Below are positions 1 through 5,730 of a stretch of DNA of 9,382 bases, in pieces; position 1 is the stretch's first letter, and the number at the start of each line of letters is the position of its first letter. Source of the stretch: Pseudomonadota bacterium (GTDB lineage Bacteria; Pseudomonadota; Gammaproteobacteria; Steroidobacterales; Steroidobacteraceae); assembly GCA_023433515.1 (NCBI GenBank), contig JAEZCN010000214.1, positions 1 to 9,382 of the forward strand, given 5' to 3'. A program made the translations under genes and the position numbers. The notes beneath the pieces were generated by a model. That model worked only from the letters and a program-made list of their open reading frames with translations, was not told where the DNA came from and searched no databases.

Positions 1-717
1 GTCAATTCGCACGGGGGTCAGTACCTTTGGACGGGCGAACAGCTTGCGAAGGCGGGCTTCGTCGTATATGCGCATGATCATCGAGGTCGGGGCAAATCCG
101 CCGGCCCGCGCTTCTACATAGACGACATCAGCGACTACACCGAGGACCTGGGCACGGTGATCGCGCTCGCCAAATCCCGTGACCCGGGGTTGCGCGTGTT
201 CGTGTTGGGACACAGCGCGGGCGGTGTCGTCTCGTGCACCTGGGCGCTCGATCACCAGCAGGAGATCGCGGGGTTCGTGTGCGAGAGCTTCGCGTATCGT
301 GTGCCGGCACCGGCGCCCGTGCTCGCGCTGGTGCGCCTGCTCGGCCGGGTCGCGCCCAAACTACCCGTGCTCAAACTGAAGATGAAGGACTTCACGCGCG
401 ACCCGCGCGCGCTGGCCGAGCTCGAAGACGATCCGCTGTGCCGCGGCGAAATTCAGCCCGCGCGAACCGTAGCCGCGCTGCTGAAGGCCACCGATCGAAT
501 GAAGGCGGAGTTCGGCGCGTTGACGCTGCCGCTGCTGATCATGCACGGCACCCTCGACAAGGCGACGGTCCCCGCAGGCAGCCAGGAGTTCTACGACCAC
601 GCCGGCTCCGCGGACAAGACGCTCAAACTATACGAGGGGCACTTTCACGATCTGCTCAACGACATCGGCAAGGAAGAGGTGCTGGCCGGGATCGTTGCGT
701 GGATACGCGCGCACTAG
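1..717 (+). CDS. Monoacylglycerol-lipase-like alpha/beta hydrolase (5' end missing)
   Basis: A serine hydrolase of the Hydrolase_4 (monoacylglycerol lipase/lysophospholipase) type, expected to cleave acyl esters of glycerol or lysophospholipids. The frame is open from the first base, and family-typical sequence lies before the first internal ATG (157), so the gene begins upstream of the window. Numbering residues from base 1, the strand-loop HDHRGRGKSAG is at about 25-35, the nucleophile elbow GHSAGG has Ser72, the acid is Asp186 in HGTLDKATVP and the base is probably His216 in EGHFHDLLND, so the catalytic triad is complete. Two small departures from the usual pattern are visible: the elbow is GHSAGG where GHSMGG is most common, and the loop reads RGRG where RGHG is usual. 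The stop is TAG at 715-717. The next gene starts 10 bases later on the same strand, so the two are probably co-transcribed. No signal peptide can be judged because the N terminus is absent. The physiological substrate is unknown. Confidence 0.88.
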   Translation, partial: VNSHGGQYLWTGEQLAKAGFVVYAHDHRGRGKSAGPRFYIDDISDYTEDLGTVIALAKSRDPGLRVFVLGHSAGGVVSCTWALDHQQEIAGFVCESFAYRVPAPAPVLALVRLLGRVAPKLPVLKLKMKDFTRDPRALAELEDDPLCRGEIQPARTVAALLKATDRMKAEFGALTLPLLIMHGTLDKATVPAGSQEFYDHAGSADKTLKLYEGHFHDLLNDIGKEEVLAGIVAWIRAH

Positions 718-720
718 GAG
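716..720 (+). promoter_or_regulatory. Shine-Dalgarno of the haloperoxidase gene, overlapping the upstream stop codon
   Basis: AGGAG at 716-720 shares its first two bases with the TAG stop of the lipase-like gene and sits 7 bases before the ATG at 728. It decides the start: an in-frame ATG at 695 lies inside the upstream gene with no such site. The overlap suggests translational coupling of the two hydrolases. Confidence 0.75.
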
Positions 721-727
721 TTTCACC

Positions 728-1558
728 ATGCCCGTTTTCAAGACCCGCGAAGGCATCGAGATCTTCTTCAAGGACTGGGGGGCCGGCAGGCCGCTCGTGT
801 TCCACCACGGCTGGCCGCTGTCCGCCGACGACTGGGACGCGCAGCTCATGTTCTTCCTGTCGAAGGGCTTCCGGGTCATCGCGCACGATCGGCGGGGACA
901 CGGGCGCTCGTCGCAGACCTTCGATGGCAACGAGATGGATACGTACGCGGCCGACGTCGCGCAGCTCGCGGCGCACCTGGATCTGAAAGGCGCGGTTCAC
1001 ATCGGCCACTCGACCGGTGGTGGCGAAGTCGCGCGCTACGTCGCGCGACATGGCGGCGGCGGCCGGGTTTCGAAGGCGGTACTGATCGGCGCGGTTCCGC
1101 CGGTGATGGTGAAGAGCGAAAAGAACCCGGGTGGTTTGCCCCTCGAGGTCTTCGATGGCTTTCGGGCGGCGCTGGTCGCGAATCGTGCGCAGTTCTATCG
1201 CGACGTGCCTTCGGGTCCGTTCTACGGATTCAATCGGCCGGGCGCGCAGGTATTTCCCGGCGTCATCGACAACTGGTGGCGGCAGGGCATGATGGGCGGC
1301 ATCAAGCCGCATTACGACTGCATCAAGGCCTTCTCGGAGACTGATTTCACCGAGGACCTGAAGGACATCGAAGTGCCGACGTTGGTCATGCACGGCGAGG
1401 ACGACCAGATCGTGCCGTTCGCCGACTCCGCACCGCTCTCGGCCAAACTACTCAAGAAGAGTACGCTGAAGGTCTATCCGCGGCTGGGGCACGGACTCTG
1501 CACCATCAATGCCGACGTCGTGAACGCGGACCTGCTCGCGTACATCACGTCGGGCTGA
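728..1558 (+). CDS. Non-heme chloroperoxidase / arylesterase-type alpha/beta hydrolase
   Basis: A 276-residue cytoplasmic alpha/beta hydrolase of the cofactor-free haloperoxidase family (relatives include bacterial chloroperoxidases and the Pseudomonas fluorescens arylesterase). Such enzymes hydrolyse esters and show perhydrolase activity that yields peracids and, with halide, hypohalite. The protein opens with a substrate-strand segment (EIFFKDWGAGRP). It then has HHGWP with Trp29 at the oxyanion hole, HDRRGHGRSS at 53-62, nucleophile Ser95 in GHSTGGGEV, Asp226 in HGEDDQIVP and His255 in LGHGL. Triad and length both match the family. The start at 728 is chosen because AGGAG precedes it at 7 bases and family members start in MPVFKT-like fashion. 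No signal peptide or membrane segment is present. The gene follows the lipase-like gene by 10 bases. Its last 14 bases overlap the 3' end of the sirtuin gene on the other strand. The biological role of this family is often ester or lactone hydrolysis rather than halogenation, so the name reflects homology. Confidence 0.92.
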   Translation: MPVFKTREGIEIFFKDWGAGRPLVFHHGWPLSADDWDAQLMFFLSKGFRVIAHDRRGHGRSSQTFDGNEMDTYAADVAQLAAHLDLKGAVHIGHSTGGGEVARYVARHGGGGRVSKAVLIGAVPPVMVKSEKNPGGLPLEVFDGFRAALVANRAQFYRDVPSGPFYGFNRPGAQVFPGVIDNWWRQGMMGGIKPHYDCIKAFSETDFTEDLKDIEVPTLVMHGEDDQIVPFADSAPLSAKLLKKSTLKVYPRLGHGLCTINADVVNADLLAYITSG

Positions 1559-2408
1559 GGTTTTCCAATACCTCGTCGCACGGCGCGCTGACCTTCAGCG
1601 TCAACAGATGGTCGGCGCGTGTGCGGCCGAGATTGACCGCGGCGATGGGTTTTCCGGCGGCCGCCGCCGCTTCCGCGAAGCGGAATCCCGAATACACCAT
1701 CAACGACGTGCCCACGATCAGCAGCGCATCCGCCTGCGCGATTCCCAGGAACGCGCGATCGACGCGCTCACGCGGCACCGACTCGCCGAAGAACACGACG
1801 TCGGGCTTCAGGATGCCCTCGCATTCGGGACAGTCGGGCACGAGGAATCCGCCGTAGCCGCGGCCATCGATGTCGACGTCGCCGTCGGGTGCGACGCGTC
1901 CTTCTATTTCGGCCCATTCGGGATTGCGCGCCAGCAGTTGAATCTGCAATTCAGAGCGCGGCAGGGAATGACCGCACTGCATGCAGCGCACGAGATGCAG
2001 CCGGCCGTGCAGGTCGATGACATCGCGGCTGCCGGCGGCCTGGTGCAGCCCATCCACGTTCTGCGTGATCACGAGCGACACGGGGCCGTTCGATTCCATC
2101 CGCGCGAGCGCGCGATGCGTGGCGCTGGGTTGCGCGCGACCGATGTGCGGCCAGCCCACGGTGCTGCGCGCCCAATAACGCTGACGCACGCGCGGGTCGG
2201 TCATGAACGGGCGGAATTCCACGGGCCGAGCGCGTTTCCACTTGCCGTGCTCGTCGCGGTAGTCGGGGATGCCCGAGCTCGTGCTCACGCCCGCGCCGGT
2301 GAGCACCGCGATGCACGCGCGAGCGCGGATGAAGTCGAGCAGTTCGTTCCAAATGGCTCGAGGTGTCCGGCAGTCAGCAGGTGATTCGTCGATCATCCAT
2401 GTGTCCAT
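1545..2408 (-). CDS. Class II (SIRT4-like) NAD-dependent Sir2 deacylase
   Basis: A sirtuin of about 287 residues that removes acyl groups from protein lysines with NAD+ consumption, giving nicotinamide and O-acyl-ADP-ribose. Visible motifs, numbered from the ATG at 2408, are the NAD-binding loop GAGVSTSSGIPDYRD at 38-52, TQNVDGLHQ with Asn117 and Asp119, catalytic His134 in DLHG, zinc ligands Cys142/Cys145 and Cys193/Cys196, ILKPDVVFFGE at 199-209 and GTSLMV at 233-238. The YRDEHGKWKRARPVEF stretch and the RVAPDGDVDI insert before the second Cys pair are typical of bacterial class II sirtuins rather than E. coli CobB (class III). The frame stays open upstream to 2714 but that part overlaps the LytTR gene, so the start is taken at ATG 2408; ATG 2396 (MIDESP) is an alternative, and neither has a strong Shine-Dalgarno. 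The gene lies 74 bases behind the response regulator on the same strand and converges with the haloperoxidase. All key residues are present, so it should be active; its acyl preference cannot be read from the sequence. Confidence 0.93.
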   Translation of the reverse strand: MDTWMIDESPADCRTPRAIWNELLDFIRARACIAVLTGAGVSTSSGIPDYRDEHGKWKRARPVEFRPFMTDPRVRQRYWARSTVGWPHIGRAQPSATHRALARMESNGPVSLVITQNVDGLHQAAGSRDVIDLHGRLHLVRCMQCGHSLPRSELQIQLLARNPEWAEIEGRVAPDGDVDIDGRGYGGFLVPDCPECEGILKPDVVFFGESVPRERVDRAFLGIAQADALLIVGTSLMVYSGFRFAEAAAAAGKPIAAVNLGRTRADHLLTLKVSAPCDEVLENLSPT

Positions 2409-2482
2409 TCGGCCATACAGGGAACATCCCCAGCGTGCTCTCGCGGCGCAGCTGGCGGTATTCTCAACGCTTCGACCCCGGC

Positions 2483-3160
2483 TTAGCCAACCGAGCCTCT
2501 CGCCTTGAACAGCCGCGCCTGGCGGCGTGACACCTCGACGTCCTGCCCATCGCGCAACCCCAGGTGCAGCCGGCCGCCTTCGCCGGGCGTGACCTGCATG
2601 ATGAATTCCAGATTGACGATCTGCGCGCGGTTCGCGCGGAAGTAGCGAGCCGGGTCGAGCATCGACTCGACCGCGGTGAGCGAGCGTCCGAGCAGTGGAC
2701 GTTCCTTGCCCCACAGCAGCCGCACGTAGTTGCCTTCGGCGCTGAACGTGCTGACCTCGCGCAGCGGCACGAACCAGCAGCGGTGCCCGTCGCGGATGAA
2801 GAGCTGCTCGAGCGGCGGCGACGGGAACTTCTGCAGCGCGGCCGCGAGGCGTTCGGGTTCGATCGGTTTCAACAGATAGTCGAGCGCGTTGACCTCGAAA
2901 GCCTTCACGGCGTACTGGTCGTATGCGGTGGTGAACACGATTCGCGGCACGCGCTCGAGCTGCGCCAGCAGATCGAACCCTGTGCCGCCGGGCATCTGGA
3001 TGTCGAGGAACACGAGGTCGGGCGACAGCCGTTCGATGGCGGCGCGCGCCTCGTCGATGTTGCCGGCCTCGCCGACGATCTCGACCGCCGGGAACTCGCC
3101 GAGCAGCCGTCGCAGTTCGCGGCGGGCGAGGGGTTCGTCGTCGACGACCAGCGCCTTCAC
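2483..3160 (-). CDS. LytTR-family response regulator
   Basis: A 225-residue two-component response regulator that should bind DNA when phosphorylated by the adjacent kinase. Residues 1-115 form a receiver domain with acidic pocket Asp7/Asp8, phospho-acceptor Asp53 in FLDIQMPGGTG, Thr77/Thr78 and Lys98 in LLKP. Residues about 117-223 form a LytTR DNA-binding domain, recognisable from REVSTFSAEGNYVRLLW at 134-150, the PARYFRANRAQIVNL stretch and the ending DVEVSRRQARLFKA. The start codon is GTG at 3160, and it overlaps the TGA of the histidine kinase by 4 bases (GTGA, 3157-3160), the usual arrangement for a coupled kinase/regulator pair. The family binds pairs of short direct or imperfect repeats in promoters and controls secreted or surface functions, transporters or extracellular metabolism. 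No target site is evident in the window. Confidence 0.95.
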   Translation of the reverse strand: MKALVVDDEPLARRELRRLLGEFPAVEIVGEAGNIDEARAAIERLSPDLVFLDIQMPGGTGFDLLAQLERVPRIVFTTAYDQYAVKAFEVNALDYLLKPIEPERLAAALQKFPSPPLEQLFIRDGHRCWFVPLREVSTFSAEGNYVRLLWGKERPLLGRSLTAVESMLDPARYFRANRAQIVNLEFIMQVTPGEGGRLHLGLRDGQDVEVSRRQARLFKARGSVG

Positions 3161-4242
3161 GCGGGCAATCTCACTTCCGCGATGGCGAGGTTGGGCTGCG
3201 ACAGTTCGAGCCTGAGGCTCGCGCGCACGCCGAACAGCAGCCGCATTCTGCCGGCCGCGTTTCGCAGGCCGACCCCTTCGCTCGACGTCGTGGCTTCCGG
3301 TCGTGGATTCTCGACCCGCAGCAGGAGTTTGTTTCCGTCGATGCGGGCCACGATGCGCAACGTGCCGCCTTCCCGAAGCTGCGCGATGCCGTGTTTGATC
3401 GCGTTCTCGACCAGCGTCTGGAGCAGCATCGCGGGCACTCGCACGCCGCGCGCTGCCGGCGCGATCTCCCGTTCGACCTTGAGTCGATCTTCGAGCCGCA
3501 GCGACTCGAGCGCGAGGTAGTCGTCGACCATCTCGAGTTCGCGTTCGAGCGTGACGAGATCGTCCTCGCCCGAGGCGAGTGTGTAGCGCAGCATGCGCGC
3601 GAGCTGGGTCACGGCCTCGCGTGCGCGGGTTGGATCATCGGCGATCAGCGAGCGCAGGCCGTTCAGCGCGTTGAAGAGGAAATGCGGATTGAGCTGCGAC
3701 TTGAGCAGGAGCAGTTCGGACTGGTGTCGATGGCGCATCGTCGCGAATGCCACGTACAGCGCCACCCACGCGGCATGCACGAGGAAGATCGCGATGAACA
3801 GGTTGCGCAGTTGGCCGCCCACGGTCAGCCGCTCGTAGAACGCCGCGATCAGCGGCGCGACGACGTCGCCGTACACCTCCAGCGACAAGGCCAGGATCAG
3901 TAGATAGGAAACGACCGCGATGGCGAGCGTGGCGGCGGCGACGCGTGTGAGCAGCGCGCTGGGCGGCAGCGACAGCCAGCGATGATGCTGGATGACCCGG
4001 CGCAGCAGGTGCGTGAGGCCGATGCTGCCGAGGCTGGCCGCTCCCCAGAGCGTCATGGCCTTGCTCCAGGGCTGCGAGCCGAAGATGACCTCGCCCGAGG
4101 CCTGCGCGTAAAAGTAGAACCCCCAGCCGAGAAGCTGCAGCGTCCAGTAGGCCAGTGGGCTGCCTCTTACTTCGCGTCCGCGGCCAGCGTCCGCCGATCG
4201 ATCGGCTCGCCGCGCAGGATGATCTTGTCGATACGTGTCCAT
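3157..4242 (-). CDS. LytS/YehU-type membrane sensor histidine kinase
   Basis: An integral inner-membrane histidine kinase with a His_kinase (PF06580) domain and HATPase, partner of the LytTR regulator it overlaps by 4 bases. Numbered from ATG 4242, hydrophobic segments lie near 31-48, 62-80, 99-121 and 146-169, giving about four membrane spans and no separate periplasmic sensor domain. The phospho-acceptor is His187 in LNPHFLFNALNGL. The N box is LQTLVENAIKHG with Asn280 and the G box is GVGLRNAAGRM at 323-333. The signal is probably sensed within or at the membrane. The start is uncertain. ATG 4242 gives a 76-base overlap with the amidohydrolase and an Arg/Asp-rich 29-residue leader unlike the family. 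Homologues usually begin close to the YWTLQLLGWGFYFY segment, for which the only nearby candidate is CTG at 4155, with AAGAGG 7 bases ahead. The true protein is therefore probably about 332 residues. Domain assignment is firm; the N terminus is not. Confidence 0.92.
   Translation of the reverse strand: MDTYRQDHPARRADRSADAGRGREVRGSPLAYWTLQLLGWGFYFYAQASGEVIFGSQPWSKAMTLWGAASLGSIGLTHLLRRVIQHHRWLSLPPSALLTRVAAATLAIAVVSYLLILALSLEVYGDVVAPLIAAFYERLTVGGQLRNLFIAIFLVHAAWVALYVAFATMRHRHQSELLLLKSQLNPHFLFNALNGLRSLIADDPTRAREAVTQLARMLRYTLASGEDDLVTLERELEMVDDYLALESLRLEDRLKVEREIAPAARGVRVPAMLLQTLVENAIKHGIAQLREGGTLRIVARIDGNKLLLRVENPRPEATTSSEGVGLRNAAGRMRLLFGVRASLRLELSQPNLAIAEVRLPA
4163..4168 (-). promoter_or_regulatory. 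Candidate Shine-Dalgarno for a CTG start of the histidine kinase
   Basis: On the minus strand AAGAGG overlaps the TAA stop of the amidohydrolase (4167-4169) and is followed after 7 bases by CTG at 4155, which begins L-A-Y-W-T-L-Q in the kinase frame. No ATG, GTG or TTG in the kinase frame lies between 4242 and the first membrane span. Spacing and position are right for a ribosome site, but use of CTG is an inference. Confidence 0.45.
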
Positions 4243-5657
4243 GCTTCGATGCTCGCCAATGGGTTCGCGTCGAGCAACACCAGATTCGCGATCTTGCCCC
4301 TCTCGATGGTTCCGTAGTCCTTGTCGAGCCGGAGCTTGCGGGCGTTATTGATCGTGCCGGCCCGGAAGATCTCCGACAGGGGAATGCCGGCCTGCGCCAT
4401 CAGTCGCATCTCTCTGTATGTGTCATATCCGGGCTGGTTGCCGTACGTCGGGGCCGAAGGCGTATCGCTCCCCAACAACAGCGGCTGACCCAGTTCGTAC
4501 AGGTAGCGCAATGCGCGCCGGCCCTGTTCGGAAGTGGCCCAGTTCTCGTTCGCCTTGCGTTGCTCCGCGAGCATGGCAGGGCCATCGACCTCCGGCCCGA
4601 ATACCTGCTTCCTGAACCACTGTCCGGCATCGGTGCGATACCAGGCGAGCAGGCGCGGCGGCACCACCTTGGTGAGCACCGGATCGTCGAGCAGCGCGGG
4701 ATCCAACAGGTCCGTAACGCCCGGGAGGACGCGCAGCGTCGCCTGGTAGCCTATCTTCTTCGCGTGAACGTTCTTCAGGTGCGCGGCGACGGCGTCGGGC
4801 ATGCCGTGTTGGTCGTTGAGCTCGTTCCAGCTCCAGACGCCGTGCAGGATGATGTCCACGTCGCCGTCGACCGCCATGCGCTGCACGTCGAGCGCGTTGG
4901 CGTGCGCCGCGAGCAACACATCGTGCTTGCGCGTCGCGGCGCGAATGCGCCGCAGCGTTTCGACGCTCATGATCGGCCAGTCCGAGACTTCGCCGAAGCC
5001 GTCCTCGATCGTGATCTTCACGCACAACGCGCCGCTCGCGGCGATGCGGGCGACCACCGCCTCGGGCGTGTGCTCGGCGGGATTGGCGCCGTCCGGCAGT
5101 GGATGTTCGCGCGCGTTGGCGGGCTCGAAGATGTAGTCGGTGAAGATCTCGTGGCGGATTTCCTTGTCGACGAACACGAGTGGATAGCCATCGACGATCG
5201 GCGCGGCGCCGCAGCGGAAGATGTCCGGATGCTGTTCTTGCGCGGCGAACATCTCGACGCGATCGGGACGATTGGCGGTGTCGAGCACCTGTGTCACGCC
5301 GAAATAGAGATAGCTGCGTGGTTGCTGCGCGAAGAAGTCATCCGCCATCTTCTCGAACGCGGGATCGTCCGGCCCGAACGGCAGGCCGATCACGTCCGAG
5401 ACGTGAACGTGCGCGTCGGTCAGTCCGGGCGTGAGGAACTTGCCGGTGCCGTCGATCCTGCGCGCACCCGCGGGAGGCGGGATCGCCTTGTCGCTGACGA
5501 GCGCGATGCGCTCATCCTGAATCAGCACGTGGCGATTGCCGAGCGGCTGCGGTTGCTCCGGCGAGACGAGCGTGACGTTTTCGATGAGCAGCGCGTCGGC
5601 GGCCGAAGCGGAGCAGTGAACGAGCAGCAGTGCCGCGAGGAGTCGAGTGGCTTTCAT
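4167..5657 (-). CDS. Exported metal-dependent amidohydrolase (imidazolonepropionase/prolidase-like)
   Basis: A 496-residue amidohydrolase-superfamily protein, expected to hydrolyse an amide, lactam or dipeptide-like bond with a metal centre. Residues 1-20 form a Sec signal peptide (basic start, hydrophobic LLAALLLV, cleavage probably after SASA). Cys15 is not in a good lipobox because His precedes it, so a soluble periplasmic protein is more likely than a lipoprotein. The small beta domain follows (LIENVTLVSPE, IDGTGKFLTPGLTD). The metal motif is DAHVH with His83 and His85, then Lys214 in CVKITIEDG (candidate carboxylated lysine), His252 in AAHANALD, His272 in ILHGVW and Asp398 in LLGSDTPSAPTYG. 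The C-terminal part has the usual ATxNPAxxL-like region, here AGTINNARKLRLDKDYG, then GTIERGKIANLVLLDANPL. The ligand set looks complete. The gene starts 73 bases behind iorB and is followed directly by the sensor kinase. There is no clear Shine-Dalgarno before the ATG at 5657; instead small hairpins are found there. The substrate cannot be told from the sequence. Confidence 0.9.
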   Translation of the reverse strand: MKATRLLAALLLVHCSASAADALLIENVTLVSPEQPQPLGNRHVLIQDERIALVSDKAIPPPAGARRIDGTGKFLTPGLTDAHVHVSDVIGLPFGPDDPAFEKMADDFFAQQPRSYLYFGVTQVLDTANRPDRVEMFAAQEQHPDIFRCGAAPIVDGYPLVFVDKEIRHEIFTDYIFEPANAREHPLPDGANPAEHTPEAVVARIAASGALCVKITIEDGFGEVSDWPIMSVETLRRIRAATRKHDVLLAAHANALDVQRMAVDGDVDIILHGVWSWNELNDQHGMPDAVAAHLKNVHAKKIGYQATLRVLPGVTDLLDPALLDDPVLTKVVPPRLLAWYRTDAGQWFRKQVFGPEVDGPAMLAEQRKANENWATSEQGRRALRYLYELGQPLLLGSDTPSAPTYGNQPGYDTYREMRLMAQAGIPLSEIFRAGTINNARKLRLDKDYGTIERGKIANLVLLDANPLASIEAWTRIDKIILRGEPIDRRTLAADAK

Positions 5658-5684
5658 GAAGCTAGGCTAGCGCTTCGGCGAAGC
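5658..5684 (-). promoter_or_regulatory. Nested small hairpins in the amidohydrolase leader
   Basis: Read on the minus strand, directly before the ATG at 5657 lie GCTTC-GCC-GAAGC (5684-5672) and then GCTA-GCC-TAGC (5671-5661). The middle GAAGC can pair with the GCTTC before it or, instead, with the GCTTC (5662-5658) that touches the start codon. The region contains no Shine-Dalgarno and no T run, so it is not a canonical intrinsic terminator. A role in translation control or mRNA processing is possible, but the stems are short. Confidence 0.35.
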
Positions 5685-5730
5685 TCCCGCGCGACTCGAT
5701 GTGGAGCGGTCGATTTGCCGTGACGAGCGG

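Noticed and set aside
2409..2714. Extension of the sirtuin frame upstream by about 100 codons
   Set aside because: The extra part overlaps the LytTR DNA-binding domain in another frame, has an Arg/Gly-rich composition and does not match sirtuin N termini; ATG 2408 gives a normal-length protein.
4193..4206. 14-base perfect palindrome GCCGATCGATCGGC at the 3' end of the amidohydrolase gene
   Set aside because: It consists of overlapping GATC/CGATCG units common in GC-rich coding DNA and encodes ordinary residues (PIDR). It is short enough to be chance and has no T run after it.
4823..4832. CGTTCCAGCT, a half match to the 9340-9361 palindrome
   Set aside because: Only one arm is present and it encodes the Trp-Ser-Trp-Asn-Glu stretch of the amidohydrolase; this is a coincidental match.
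5672..5684. GCTTC-GGC-GAAGC hairpin behind iorB as an intrinsic terminator
   Set aside because: The stem is only 5 base pairs and no T run follows on the minus strand; the amidohydrolase ATG comes 14 bases after it. It is kept only as part of a possible leader structure.
4155..5723. 522-codon open frame on the plus strand antisense to the amidohydrolase
   Set aside because: The minus-strand protein has a signal peptide and a complete metal-ligand set. The antisense translation is rich in Arg, Val, Glu and His with no recognisable domain, as expected for a mirror frame of a GC-rich gene.
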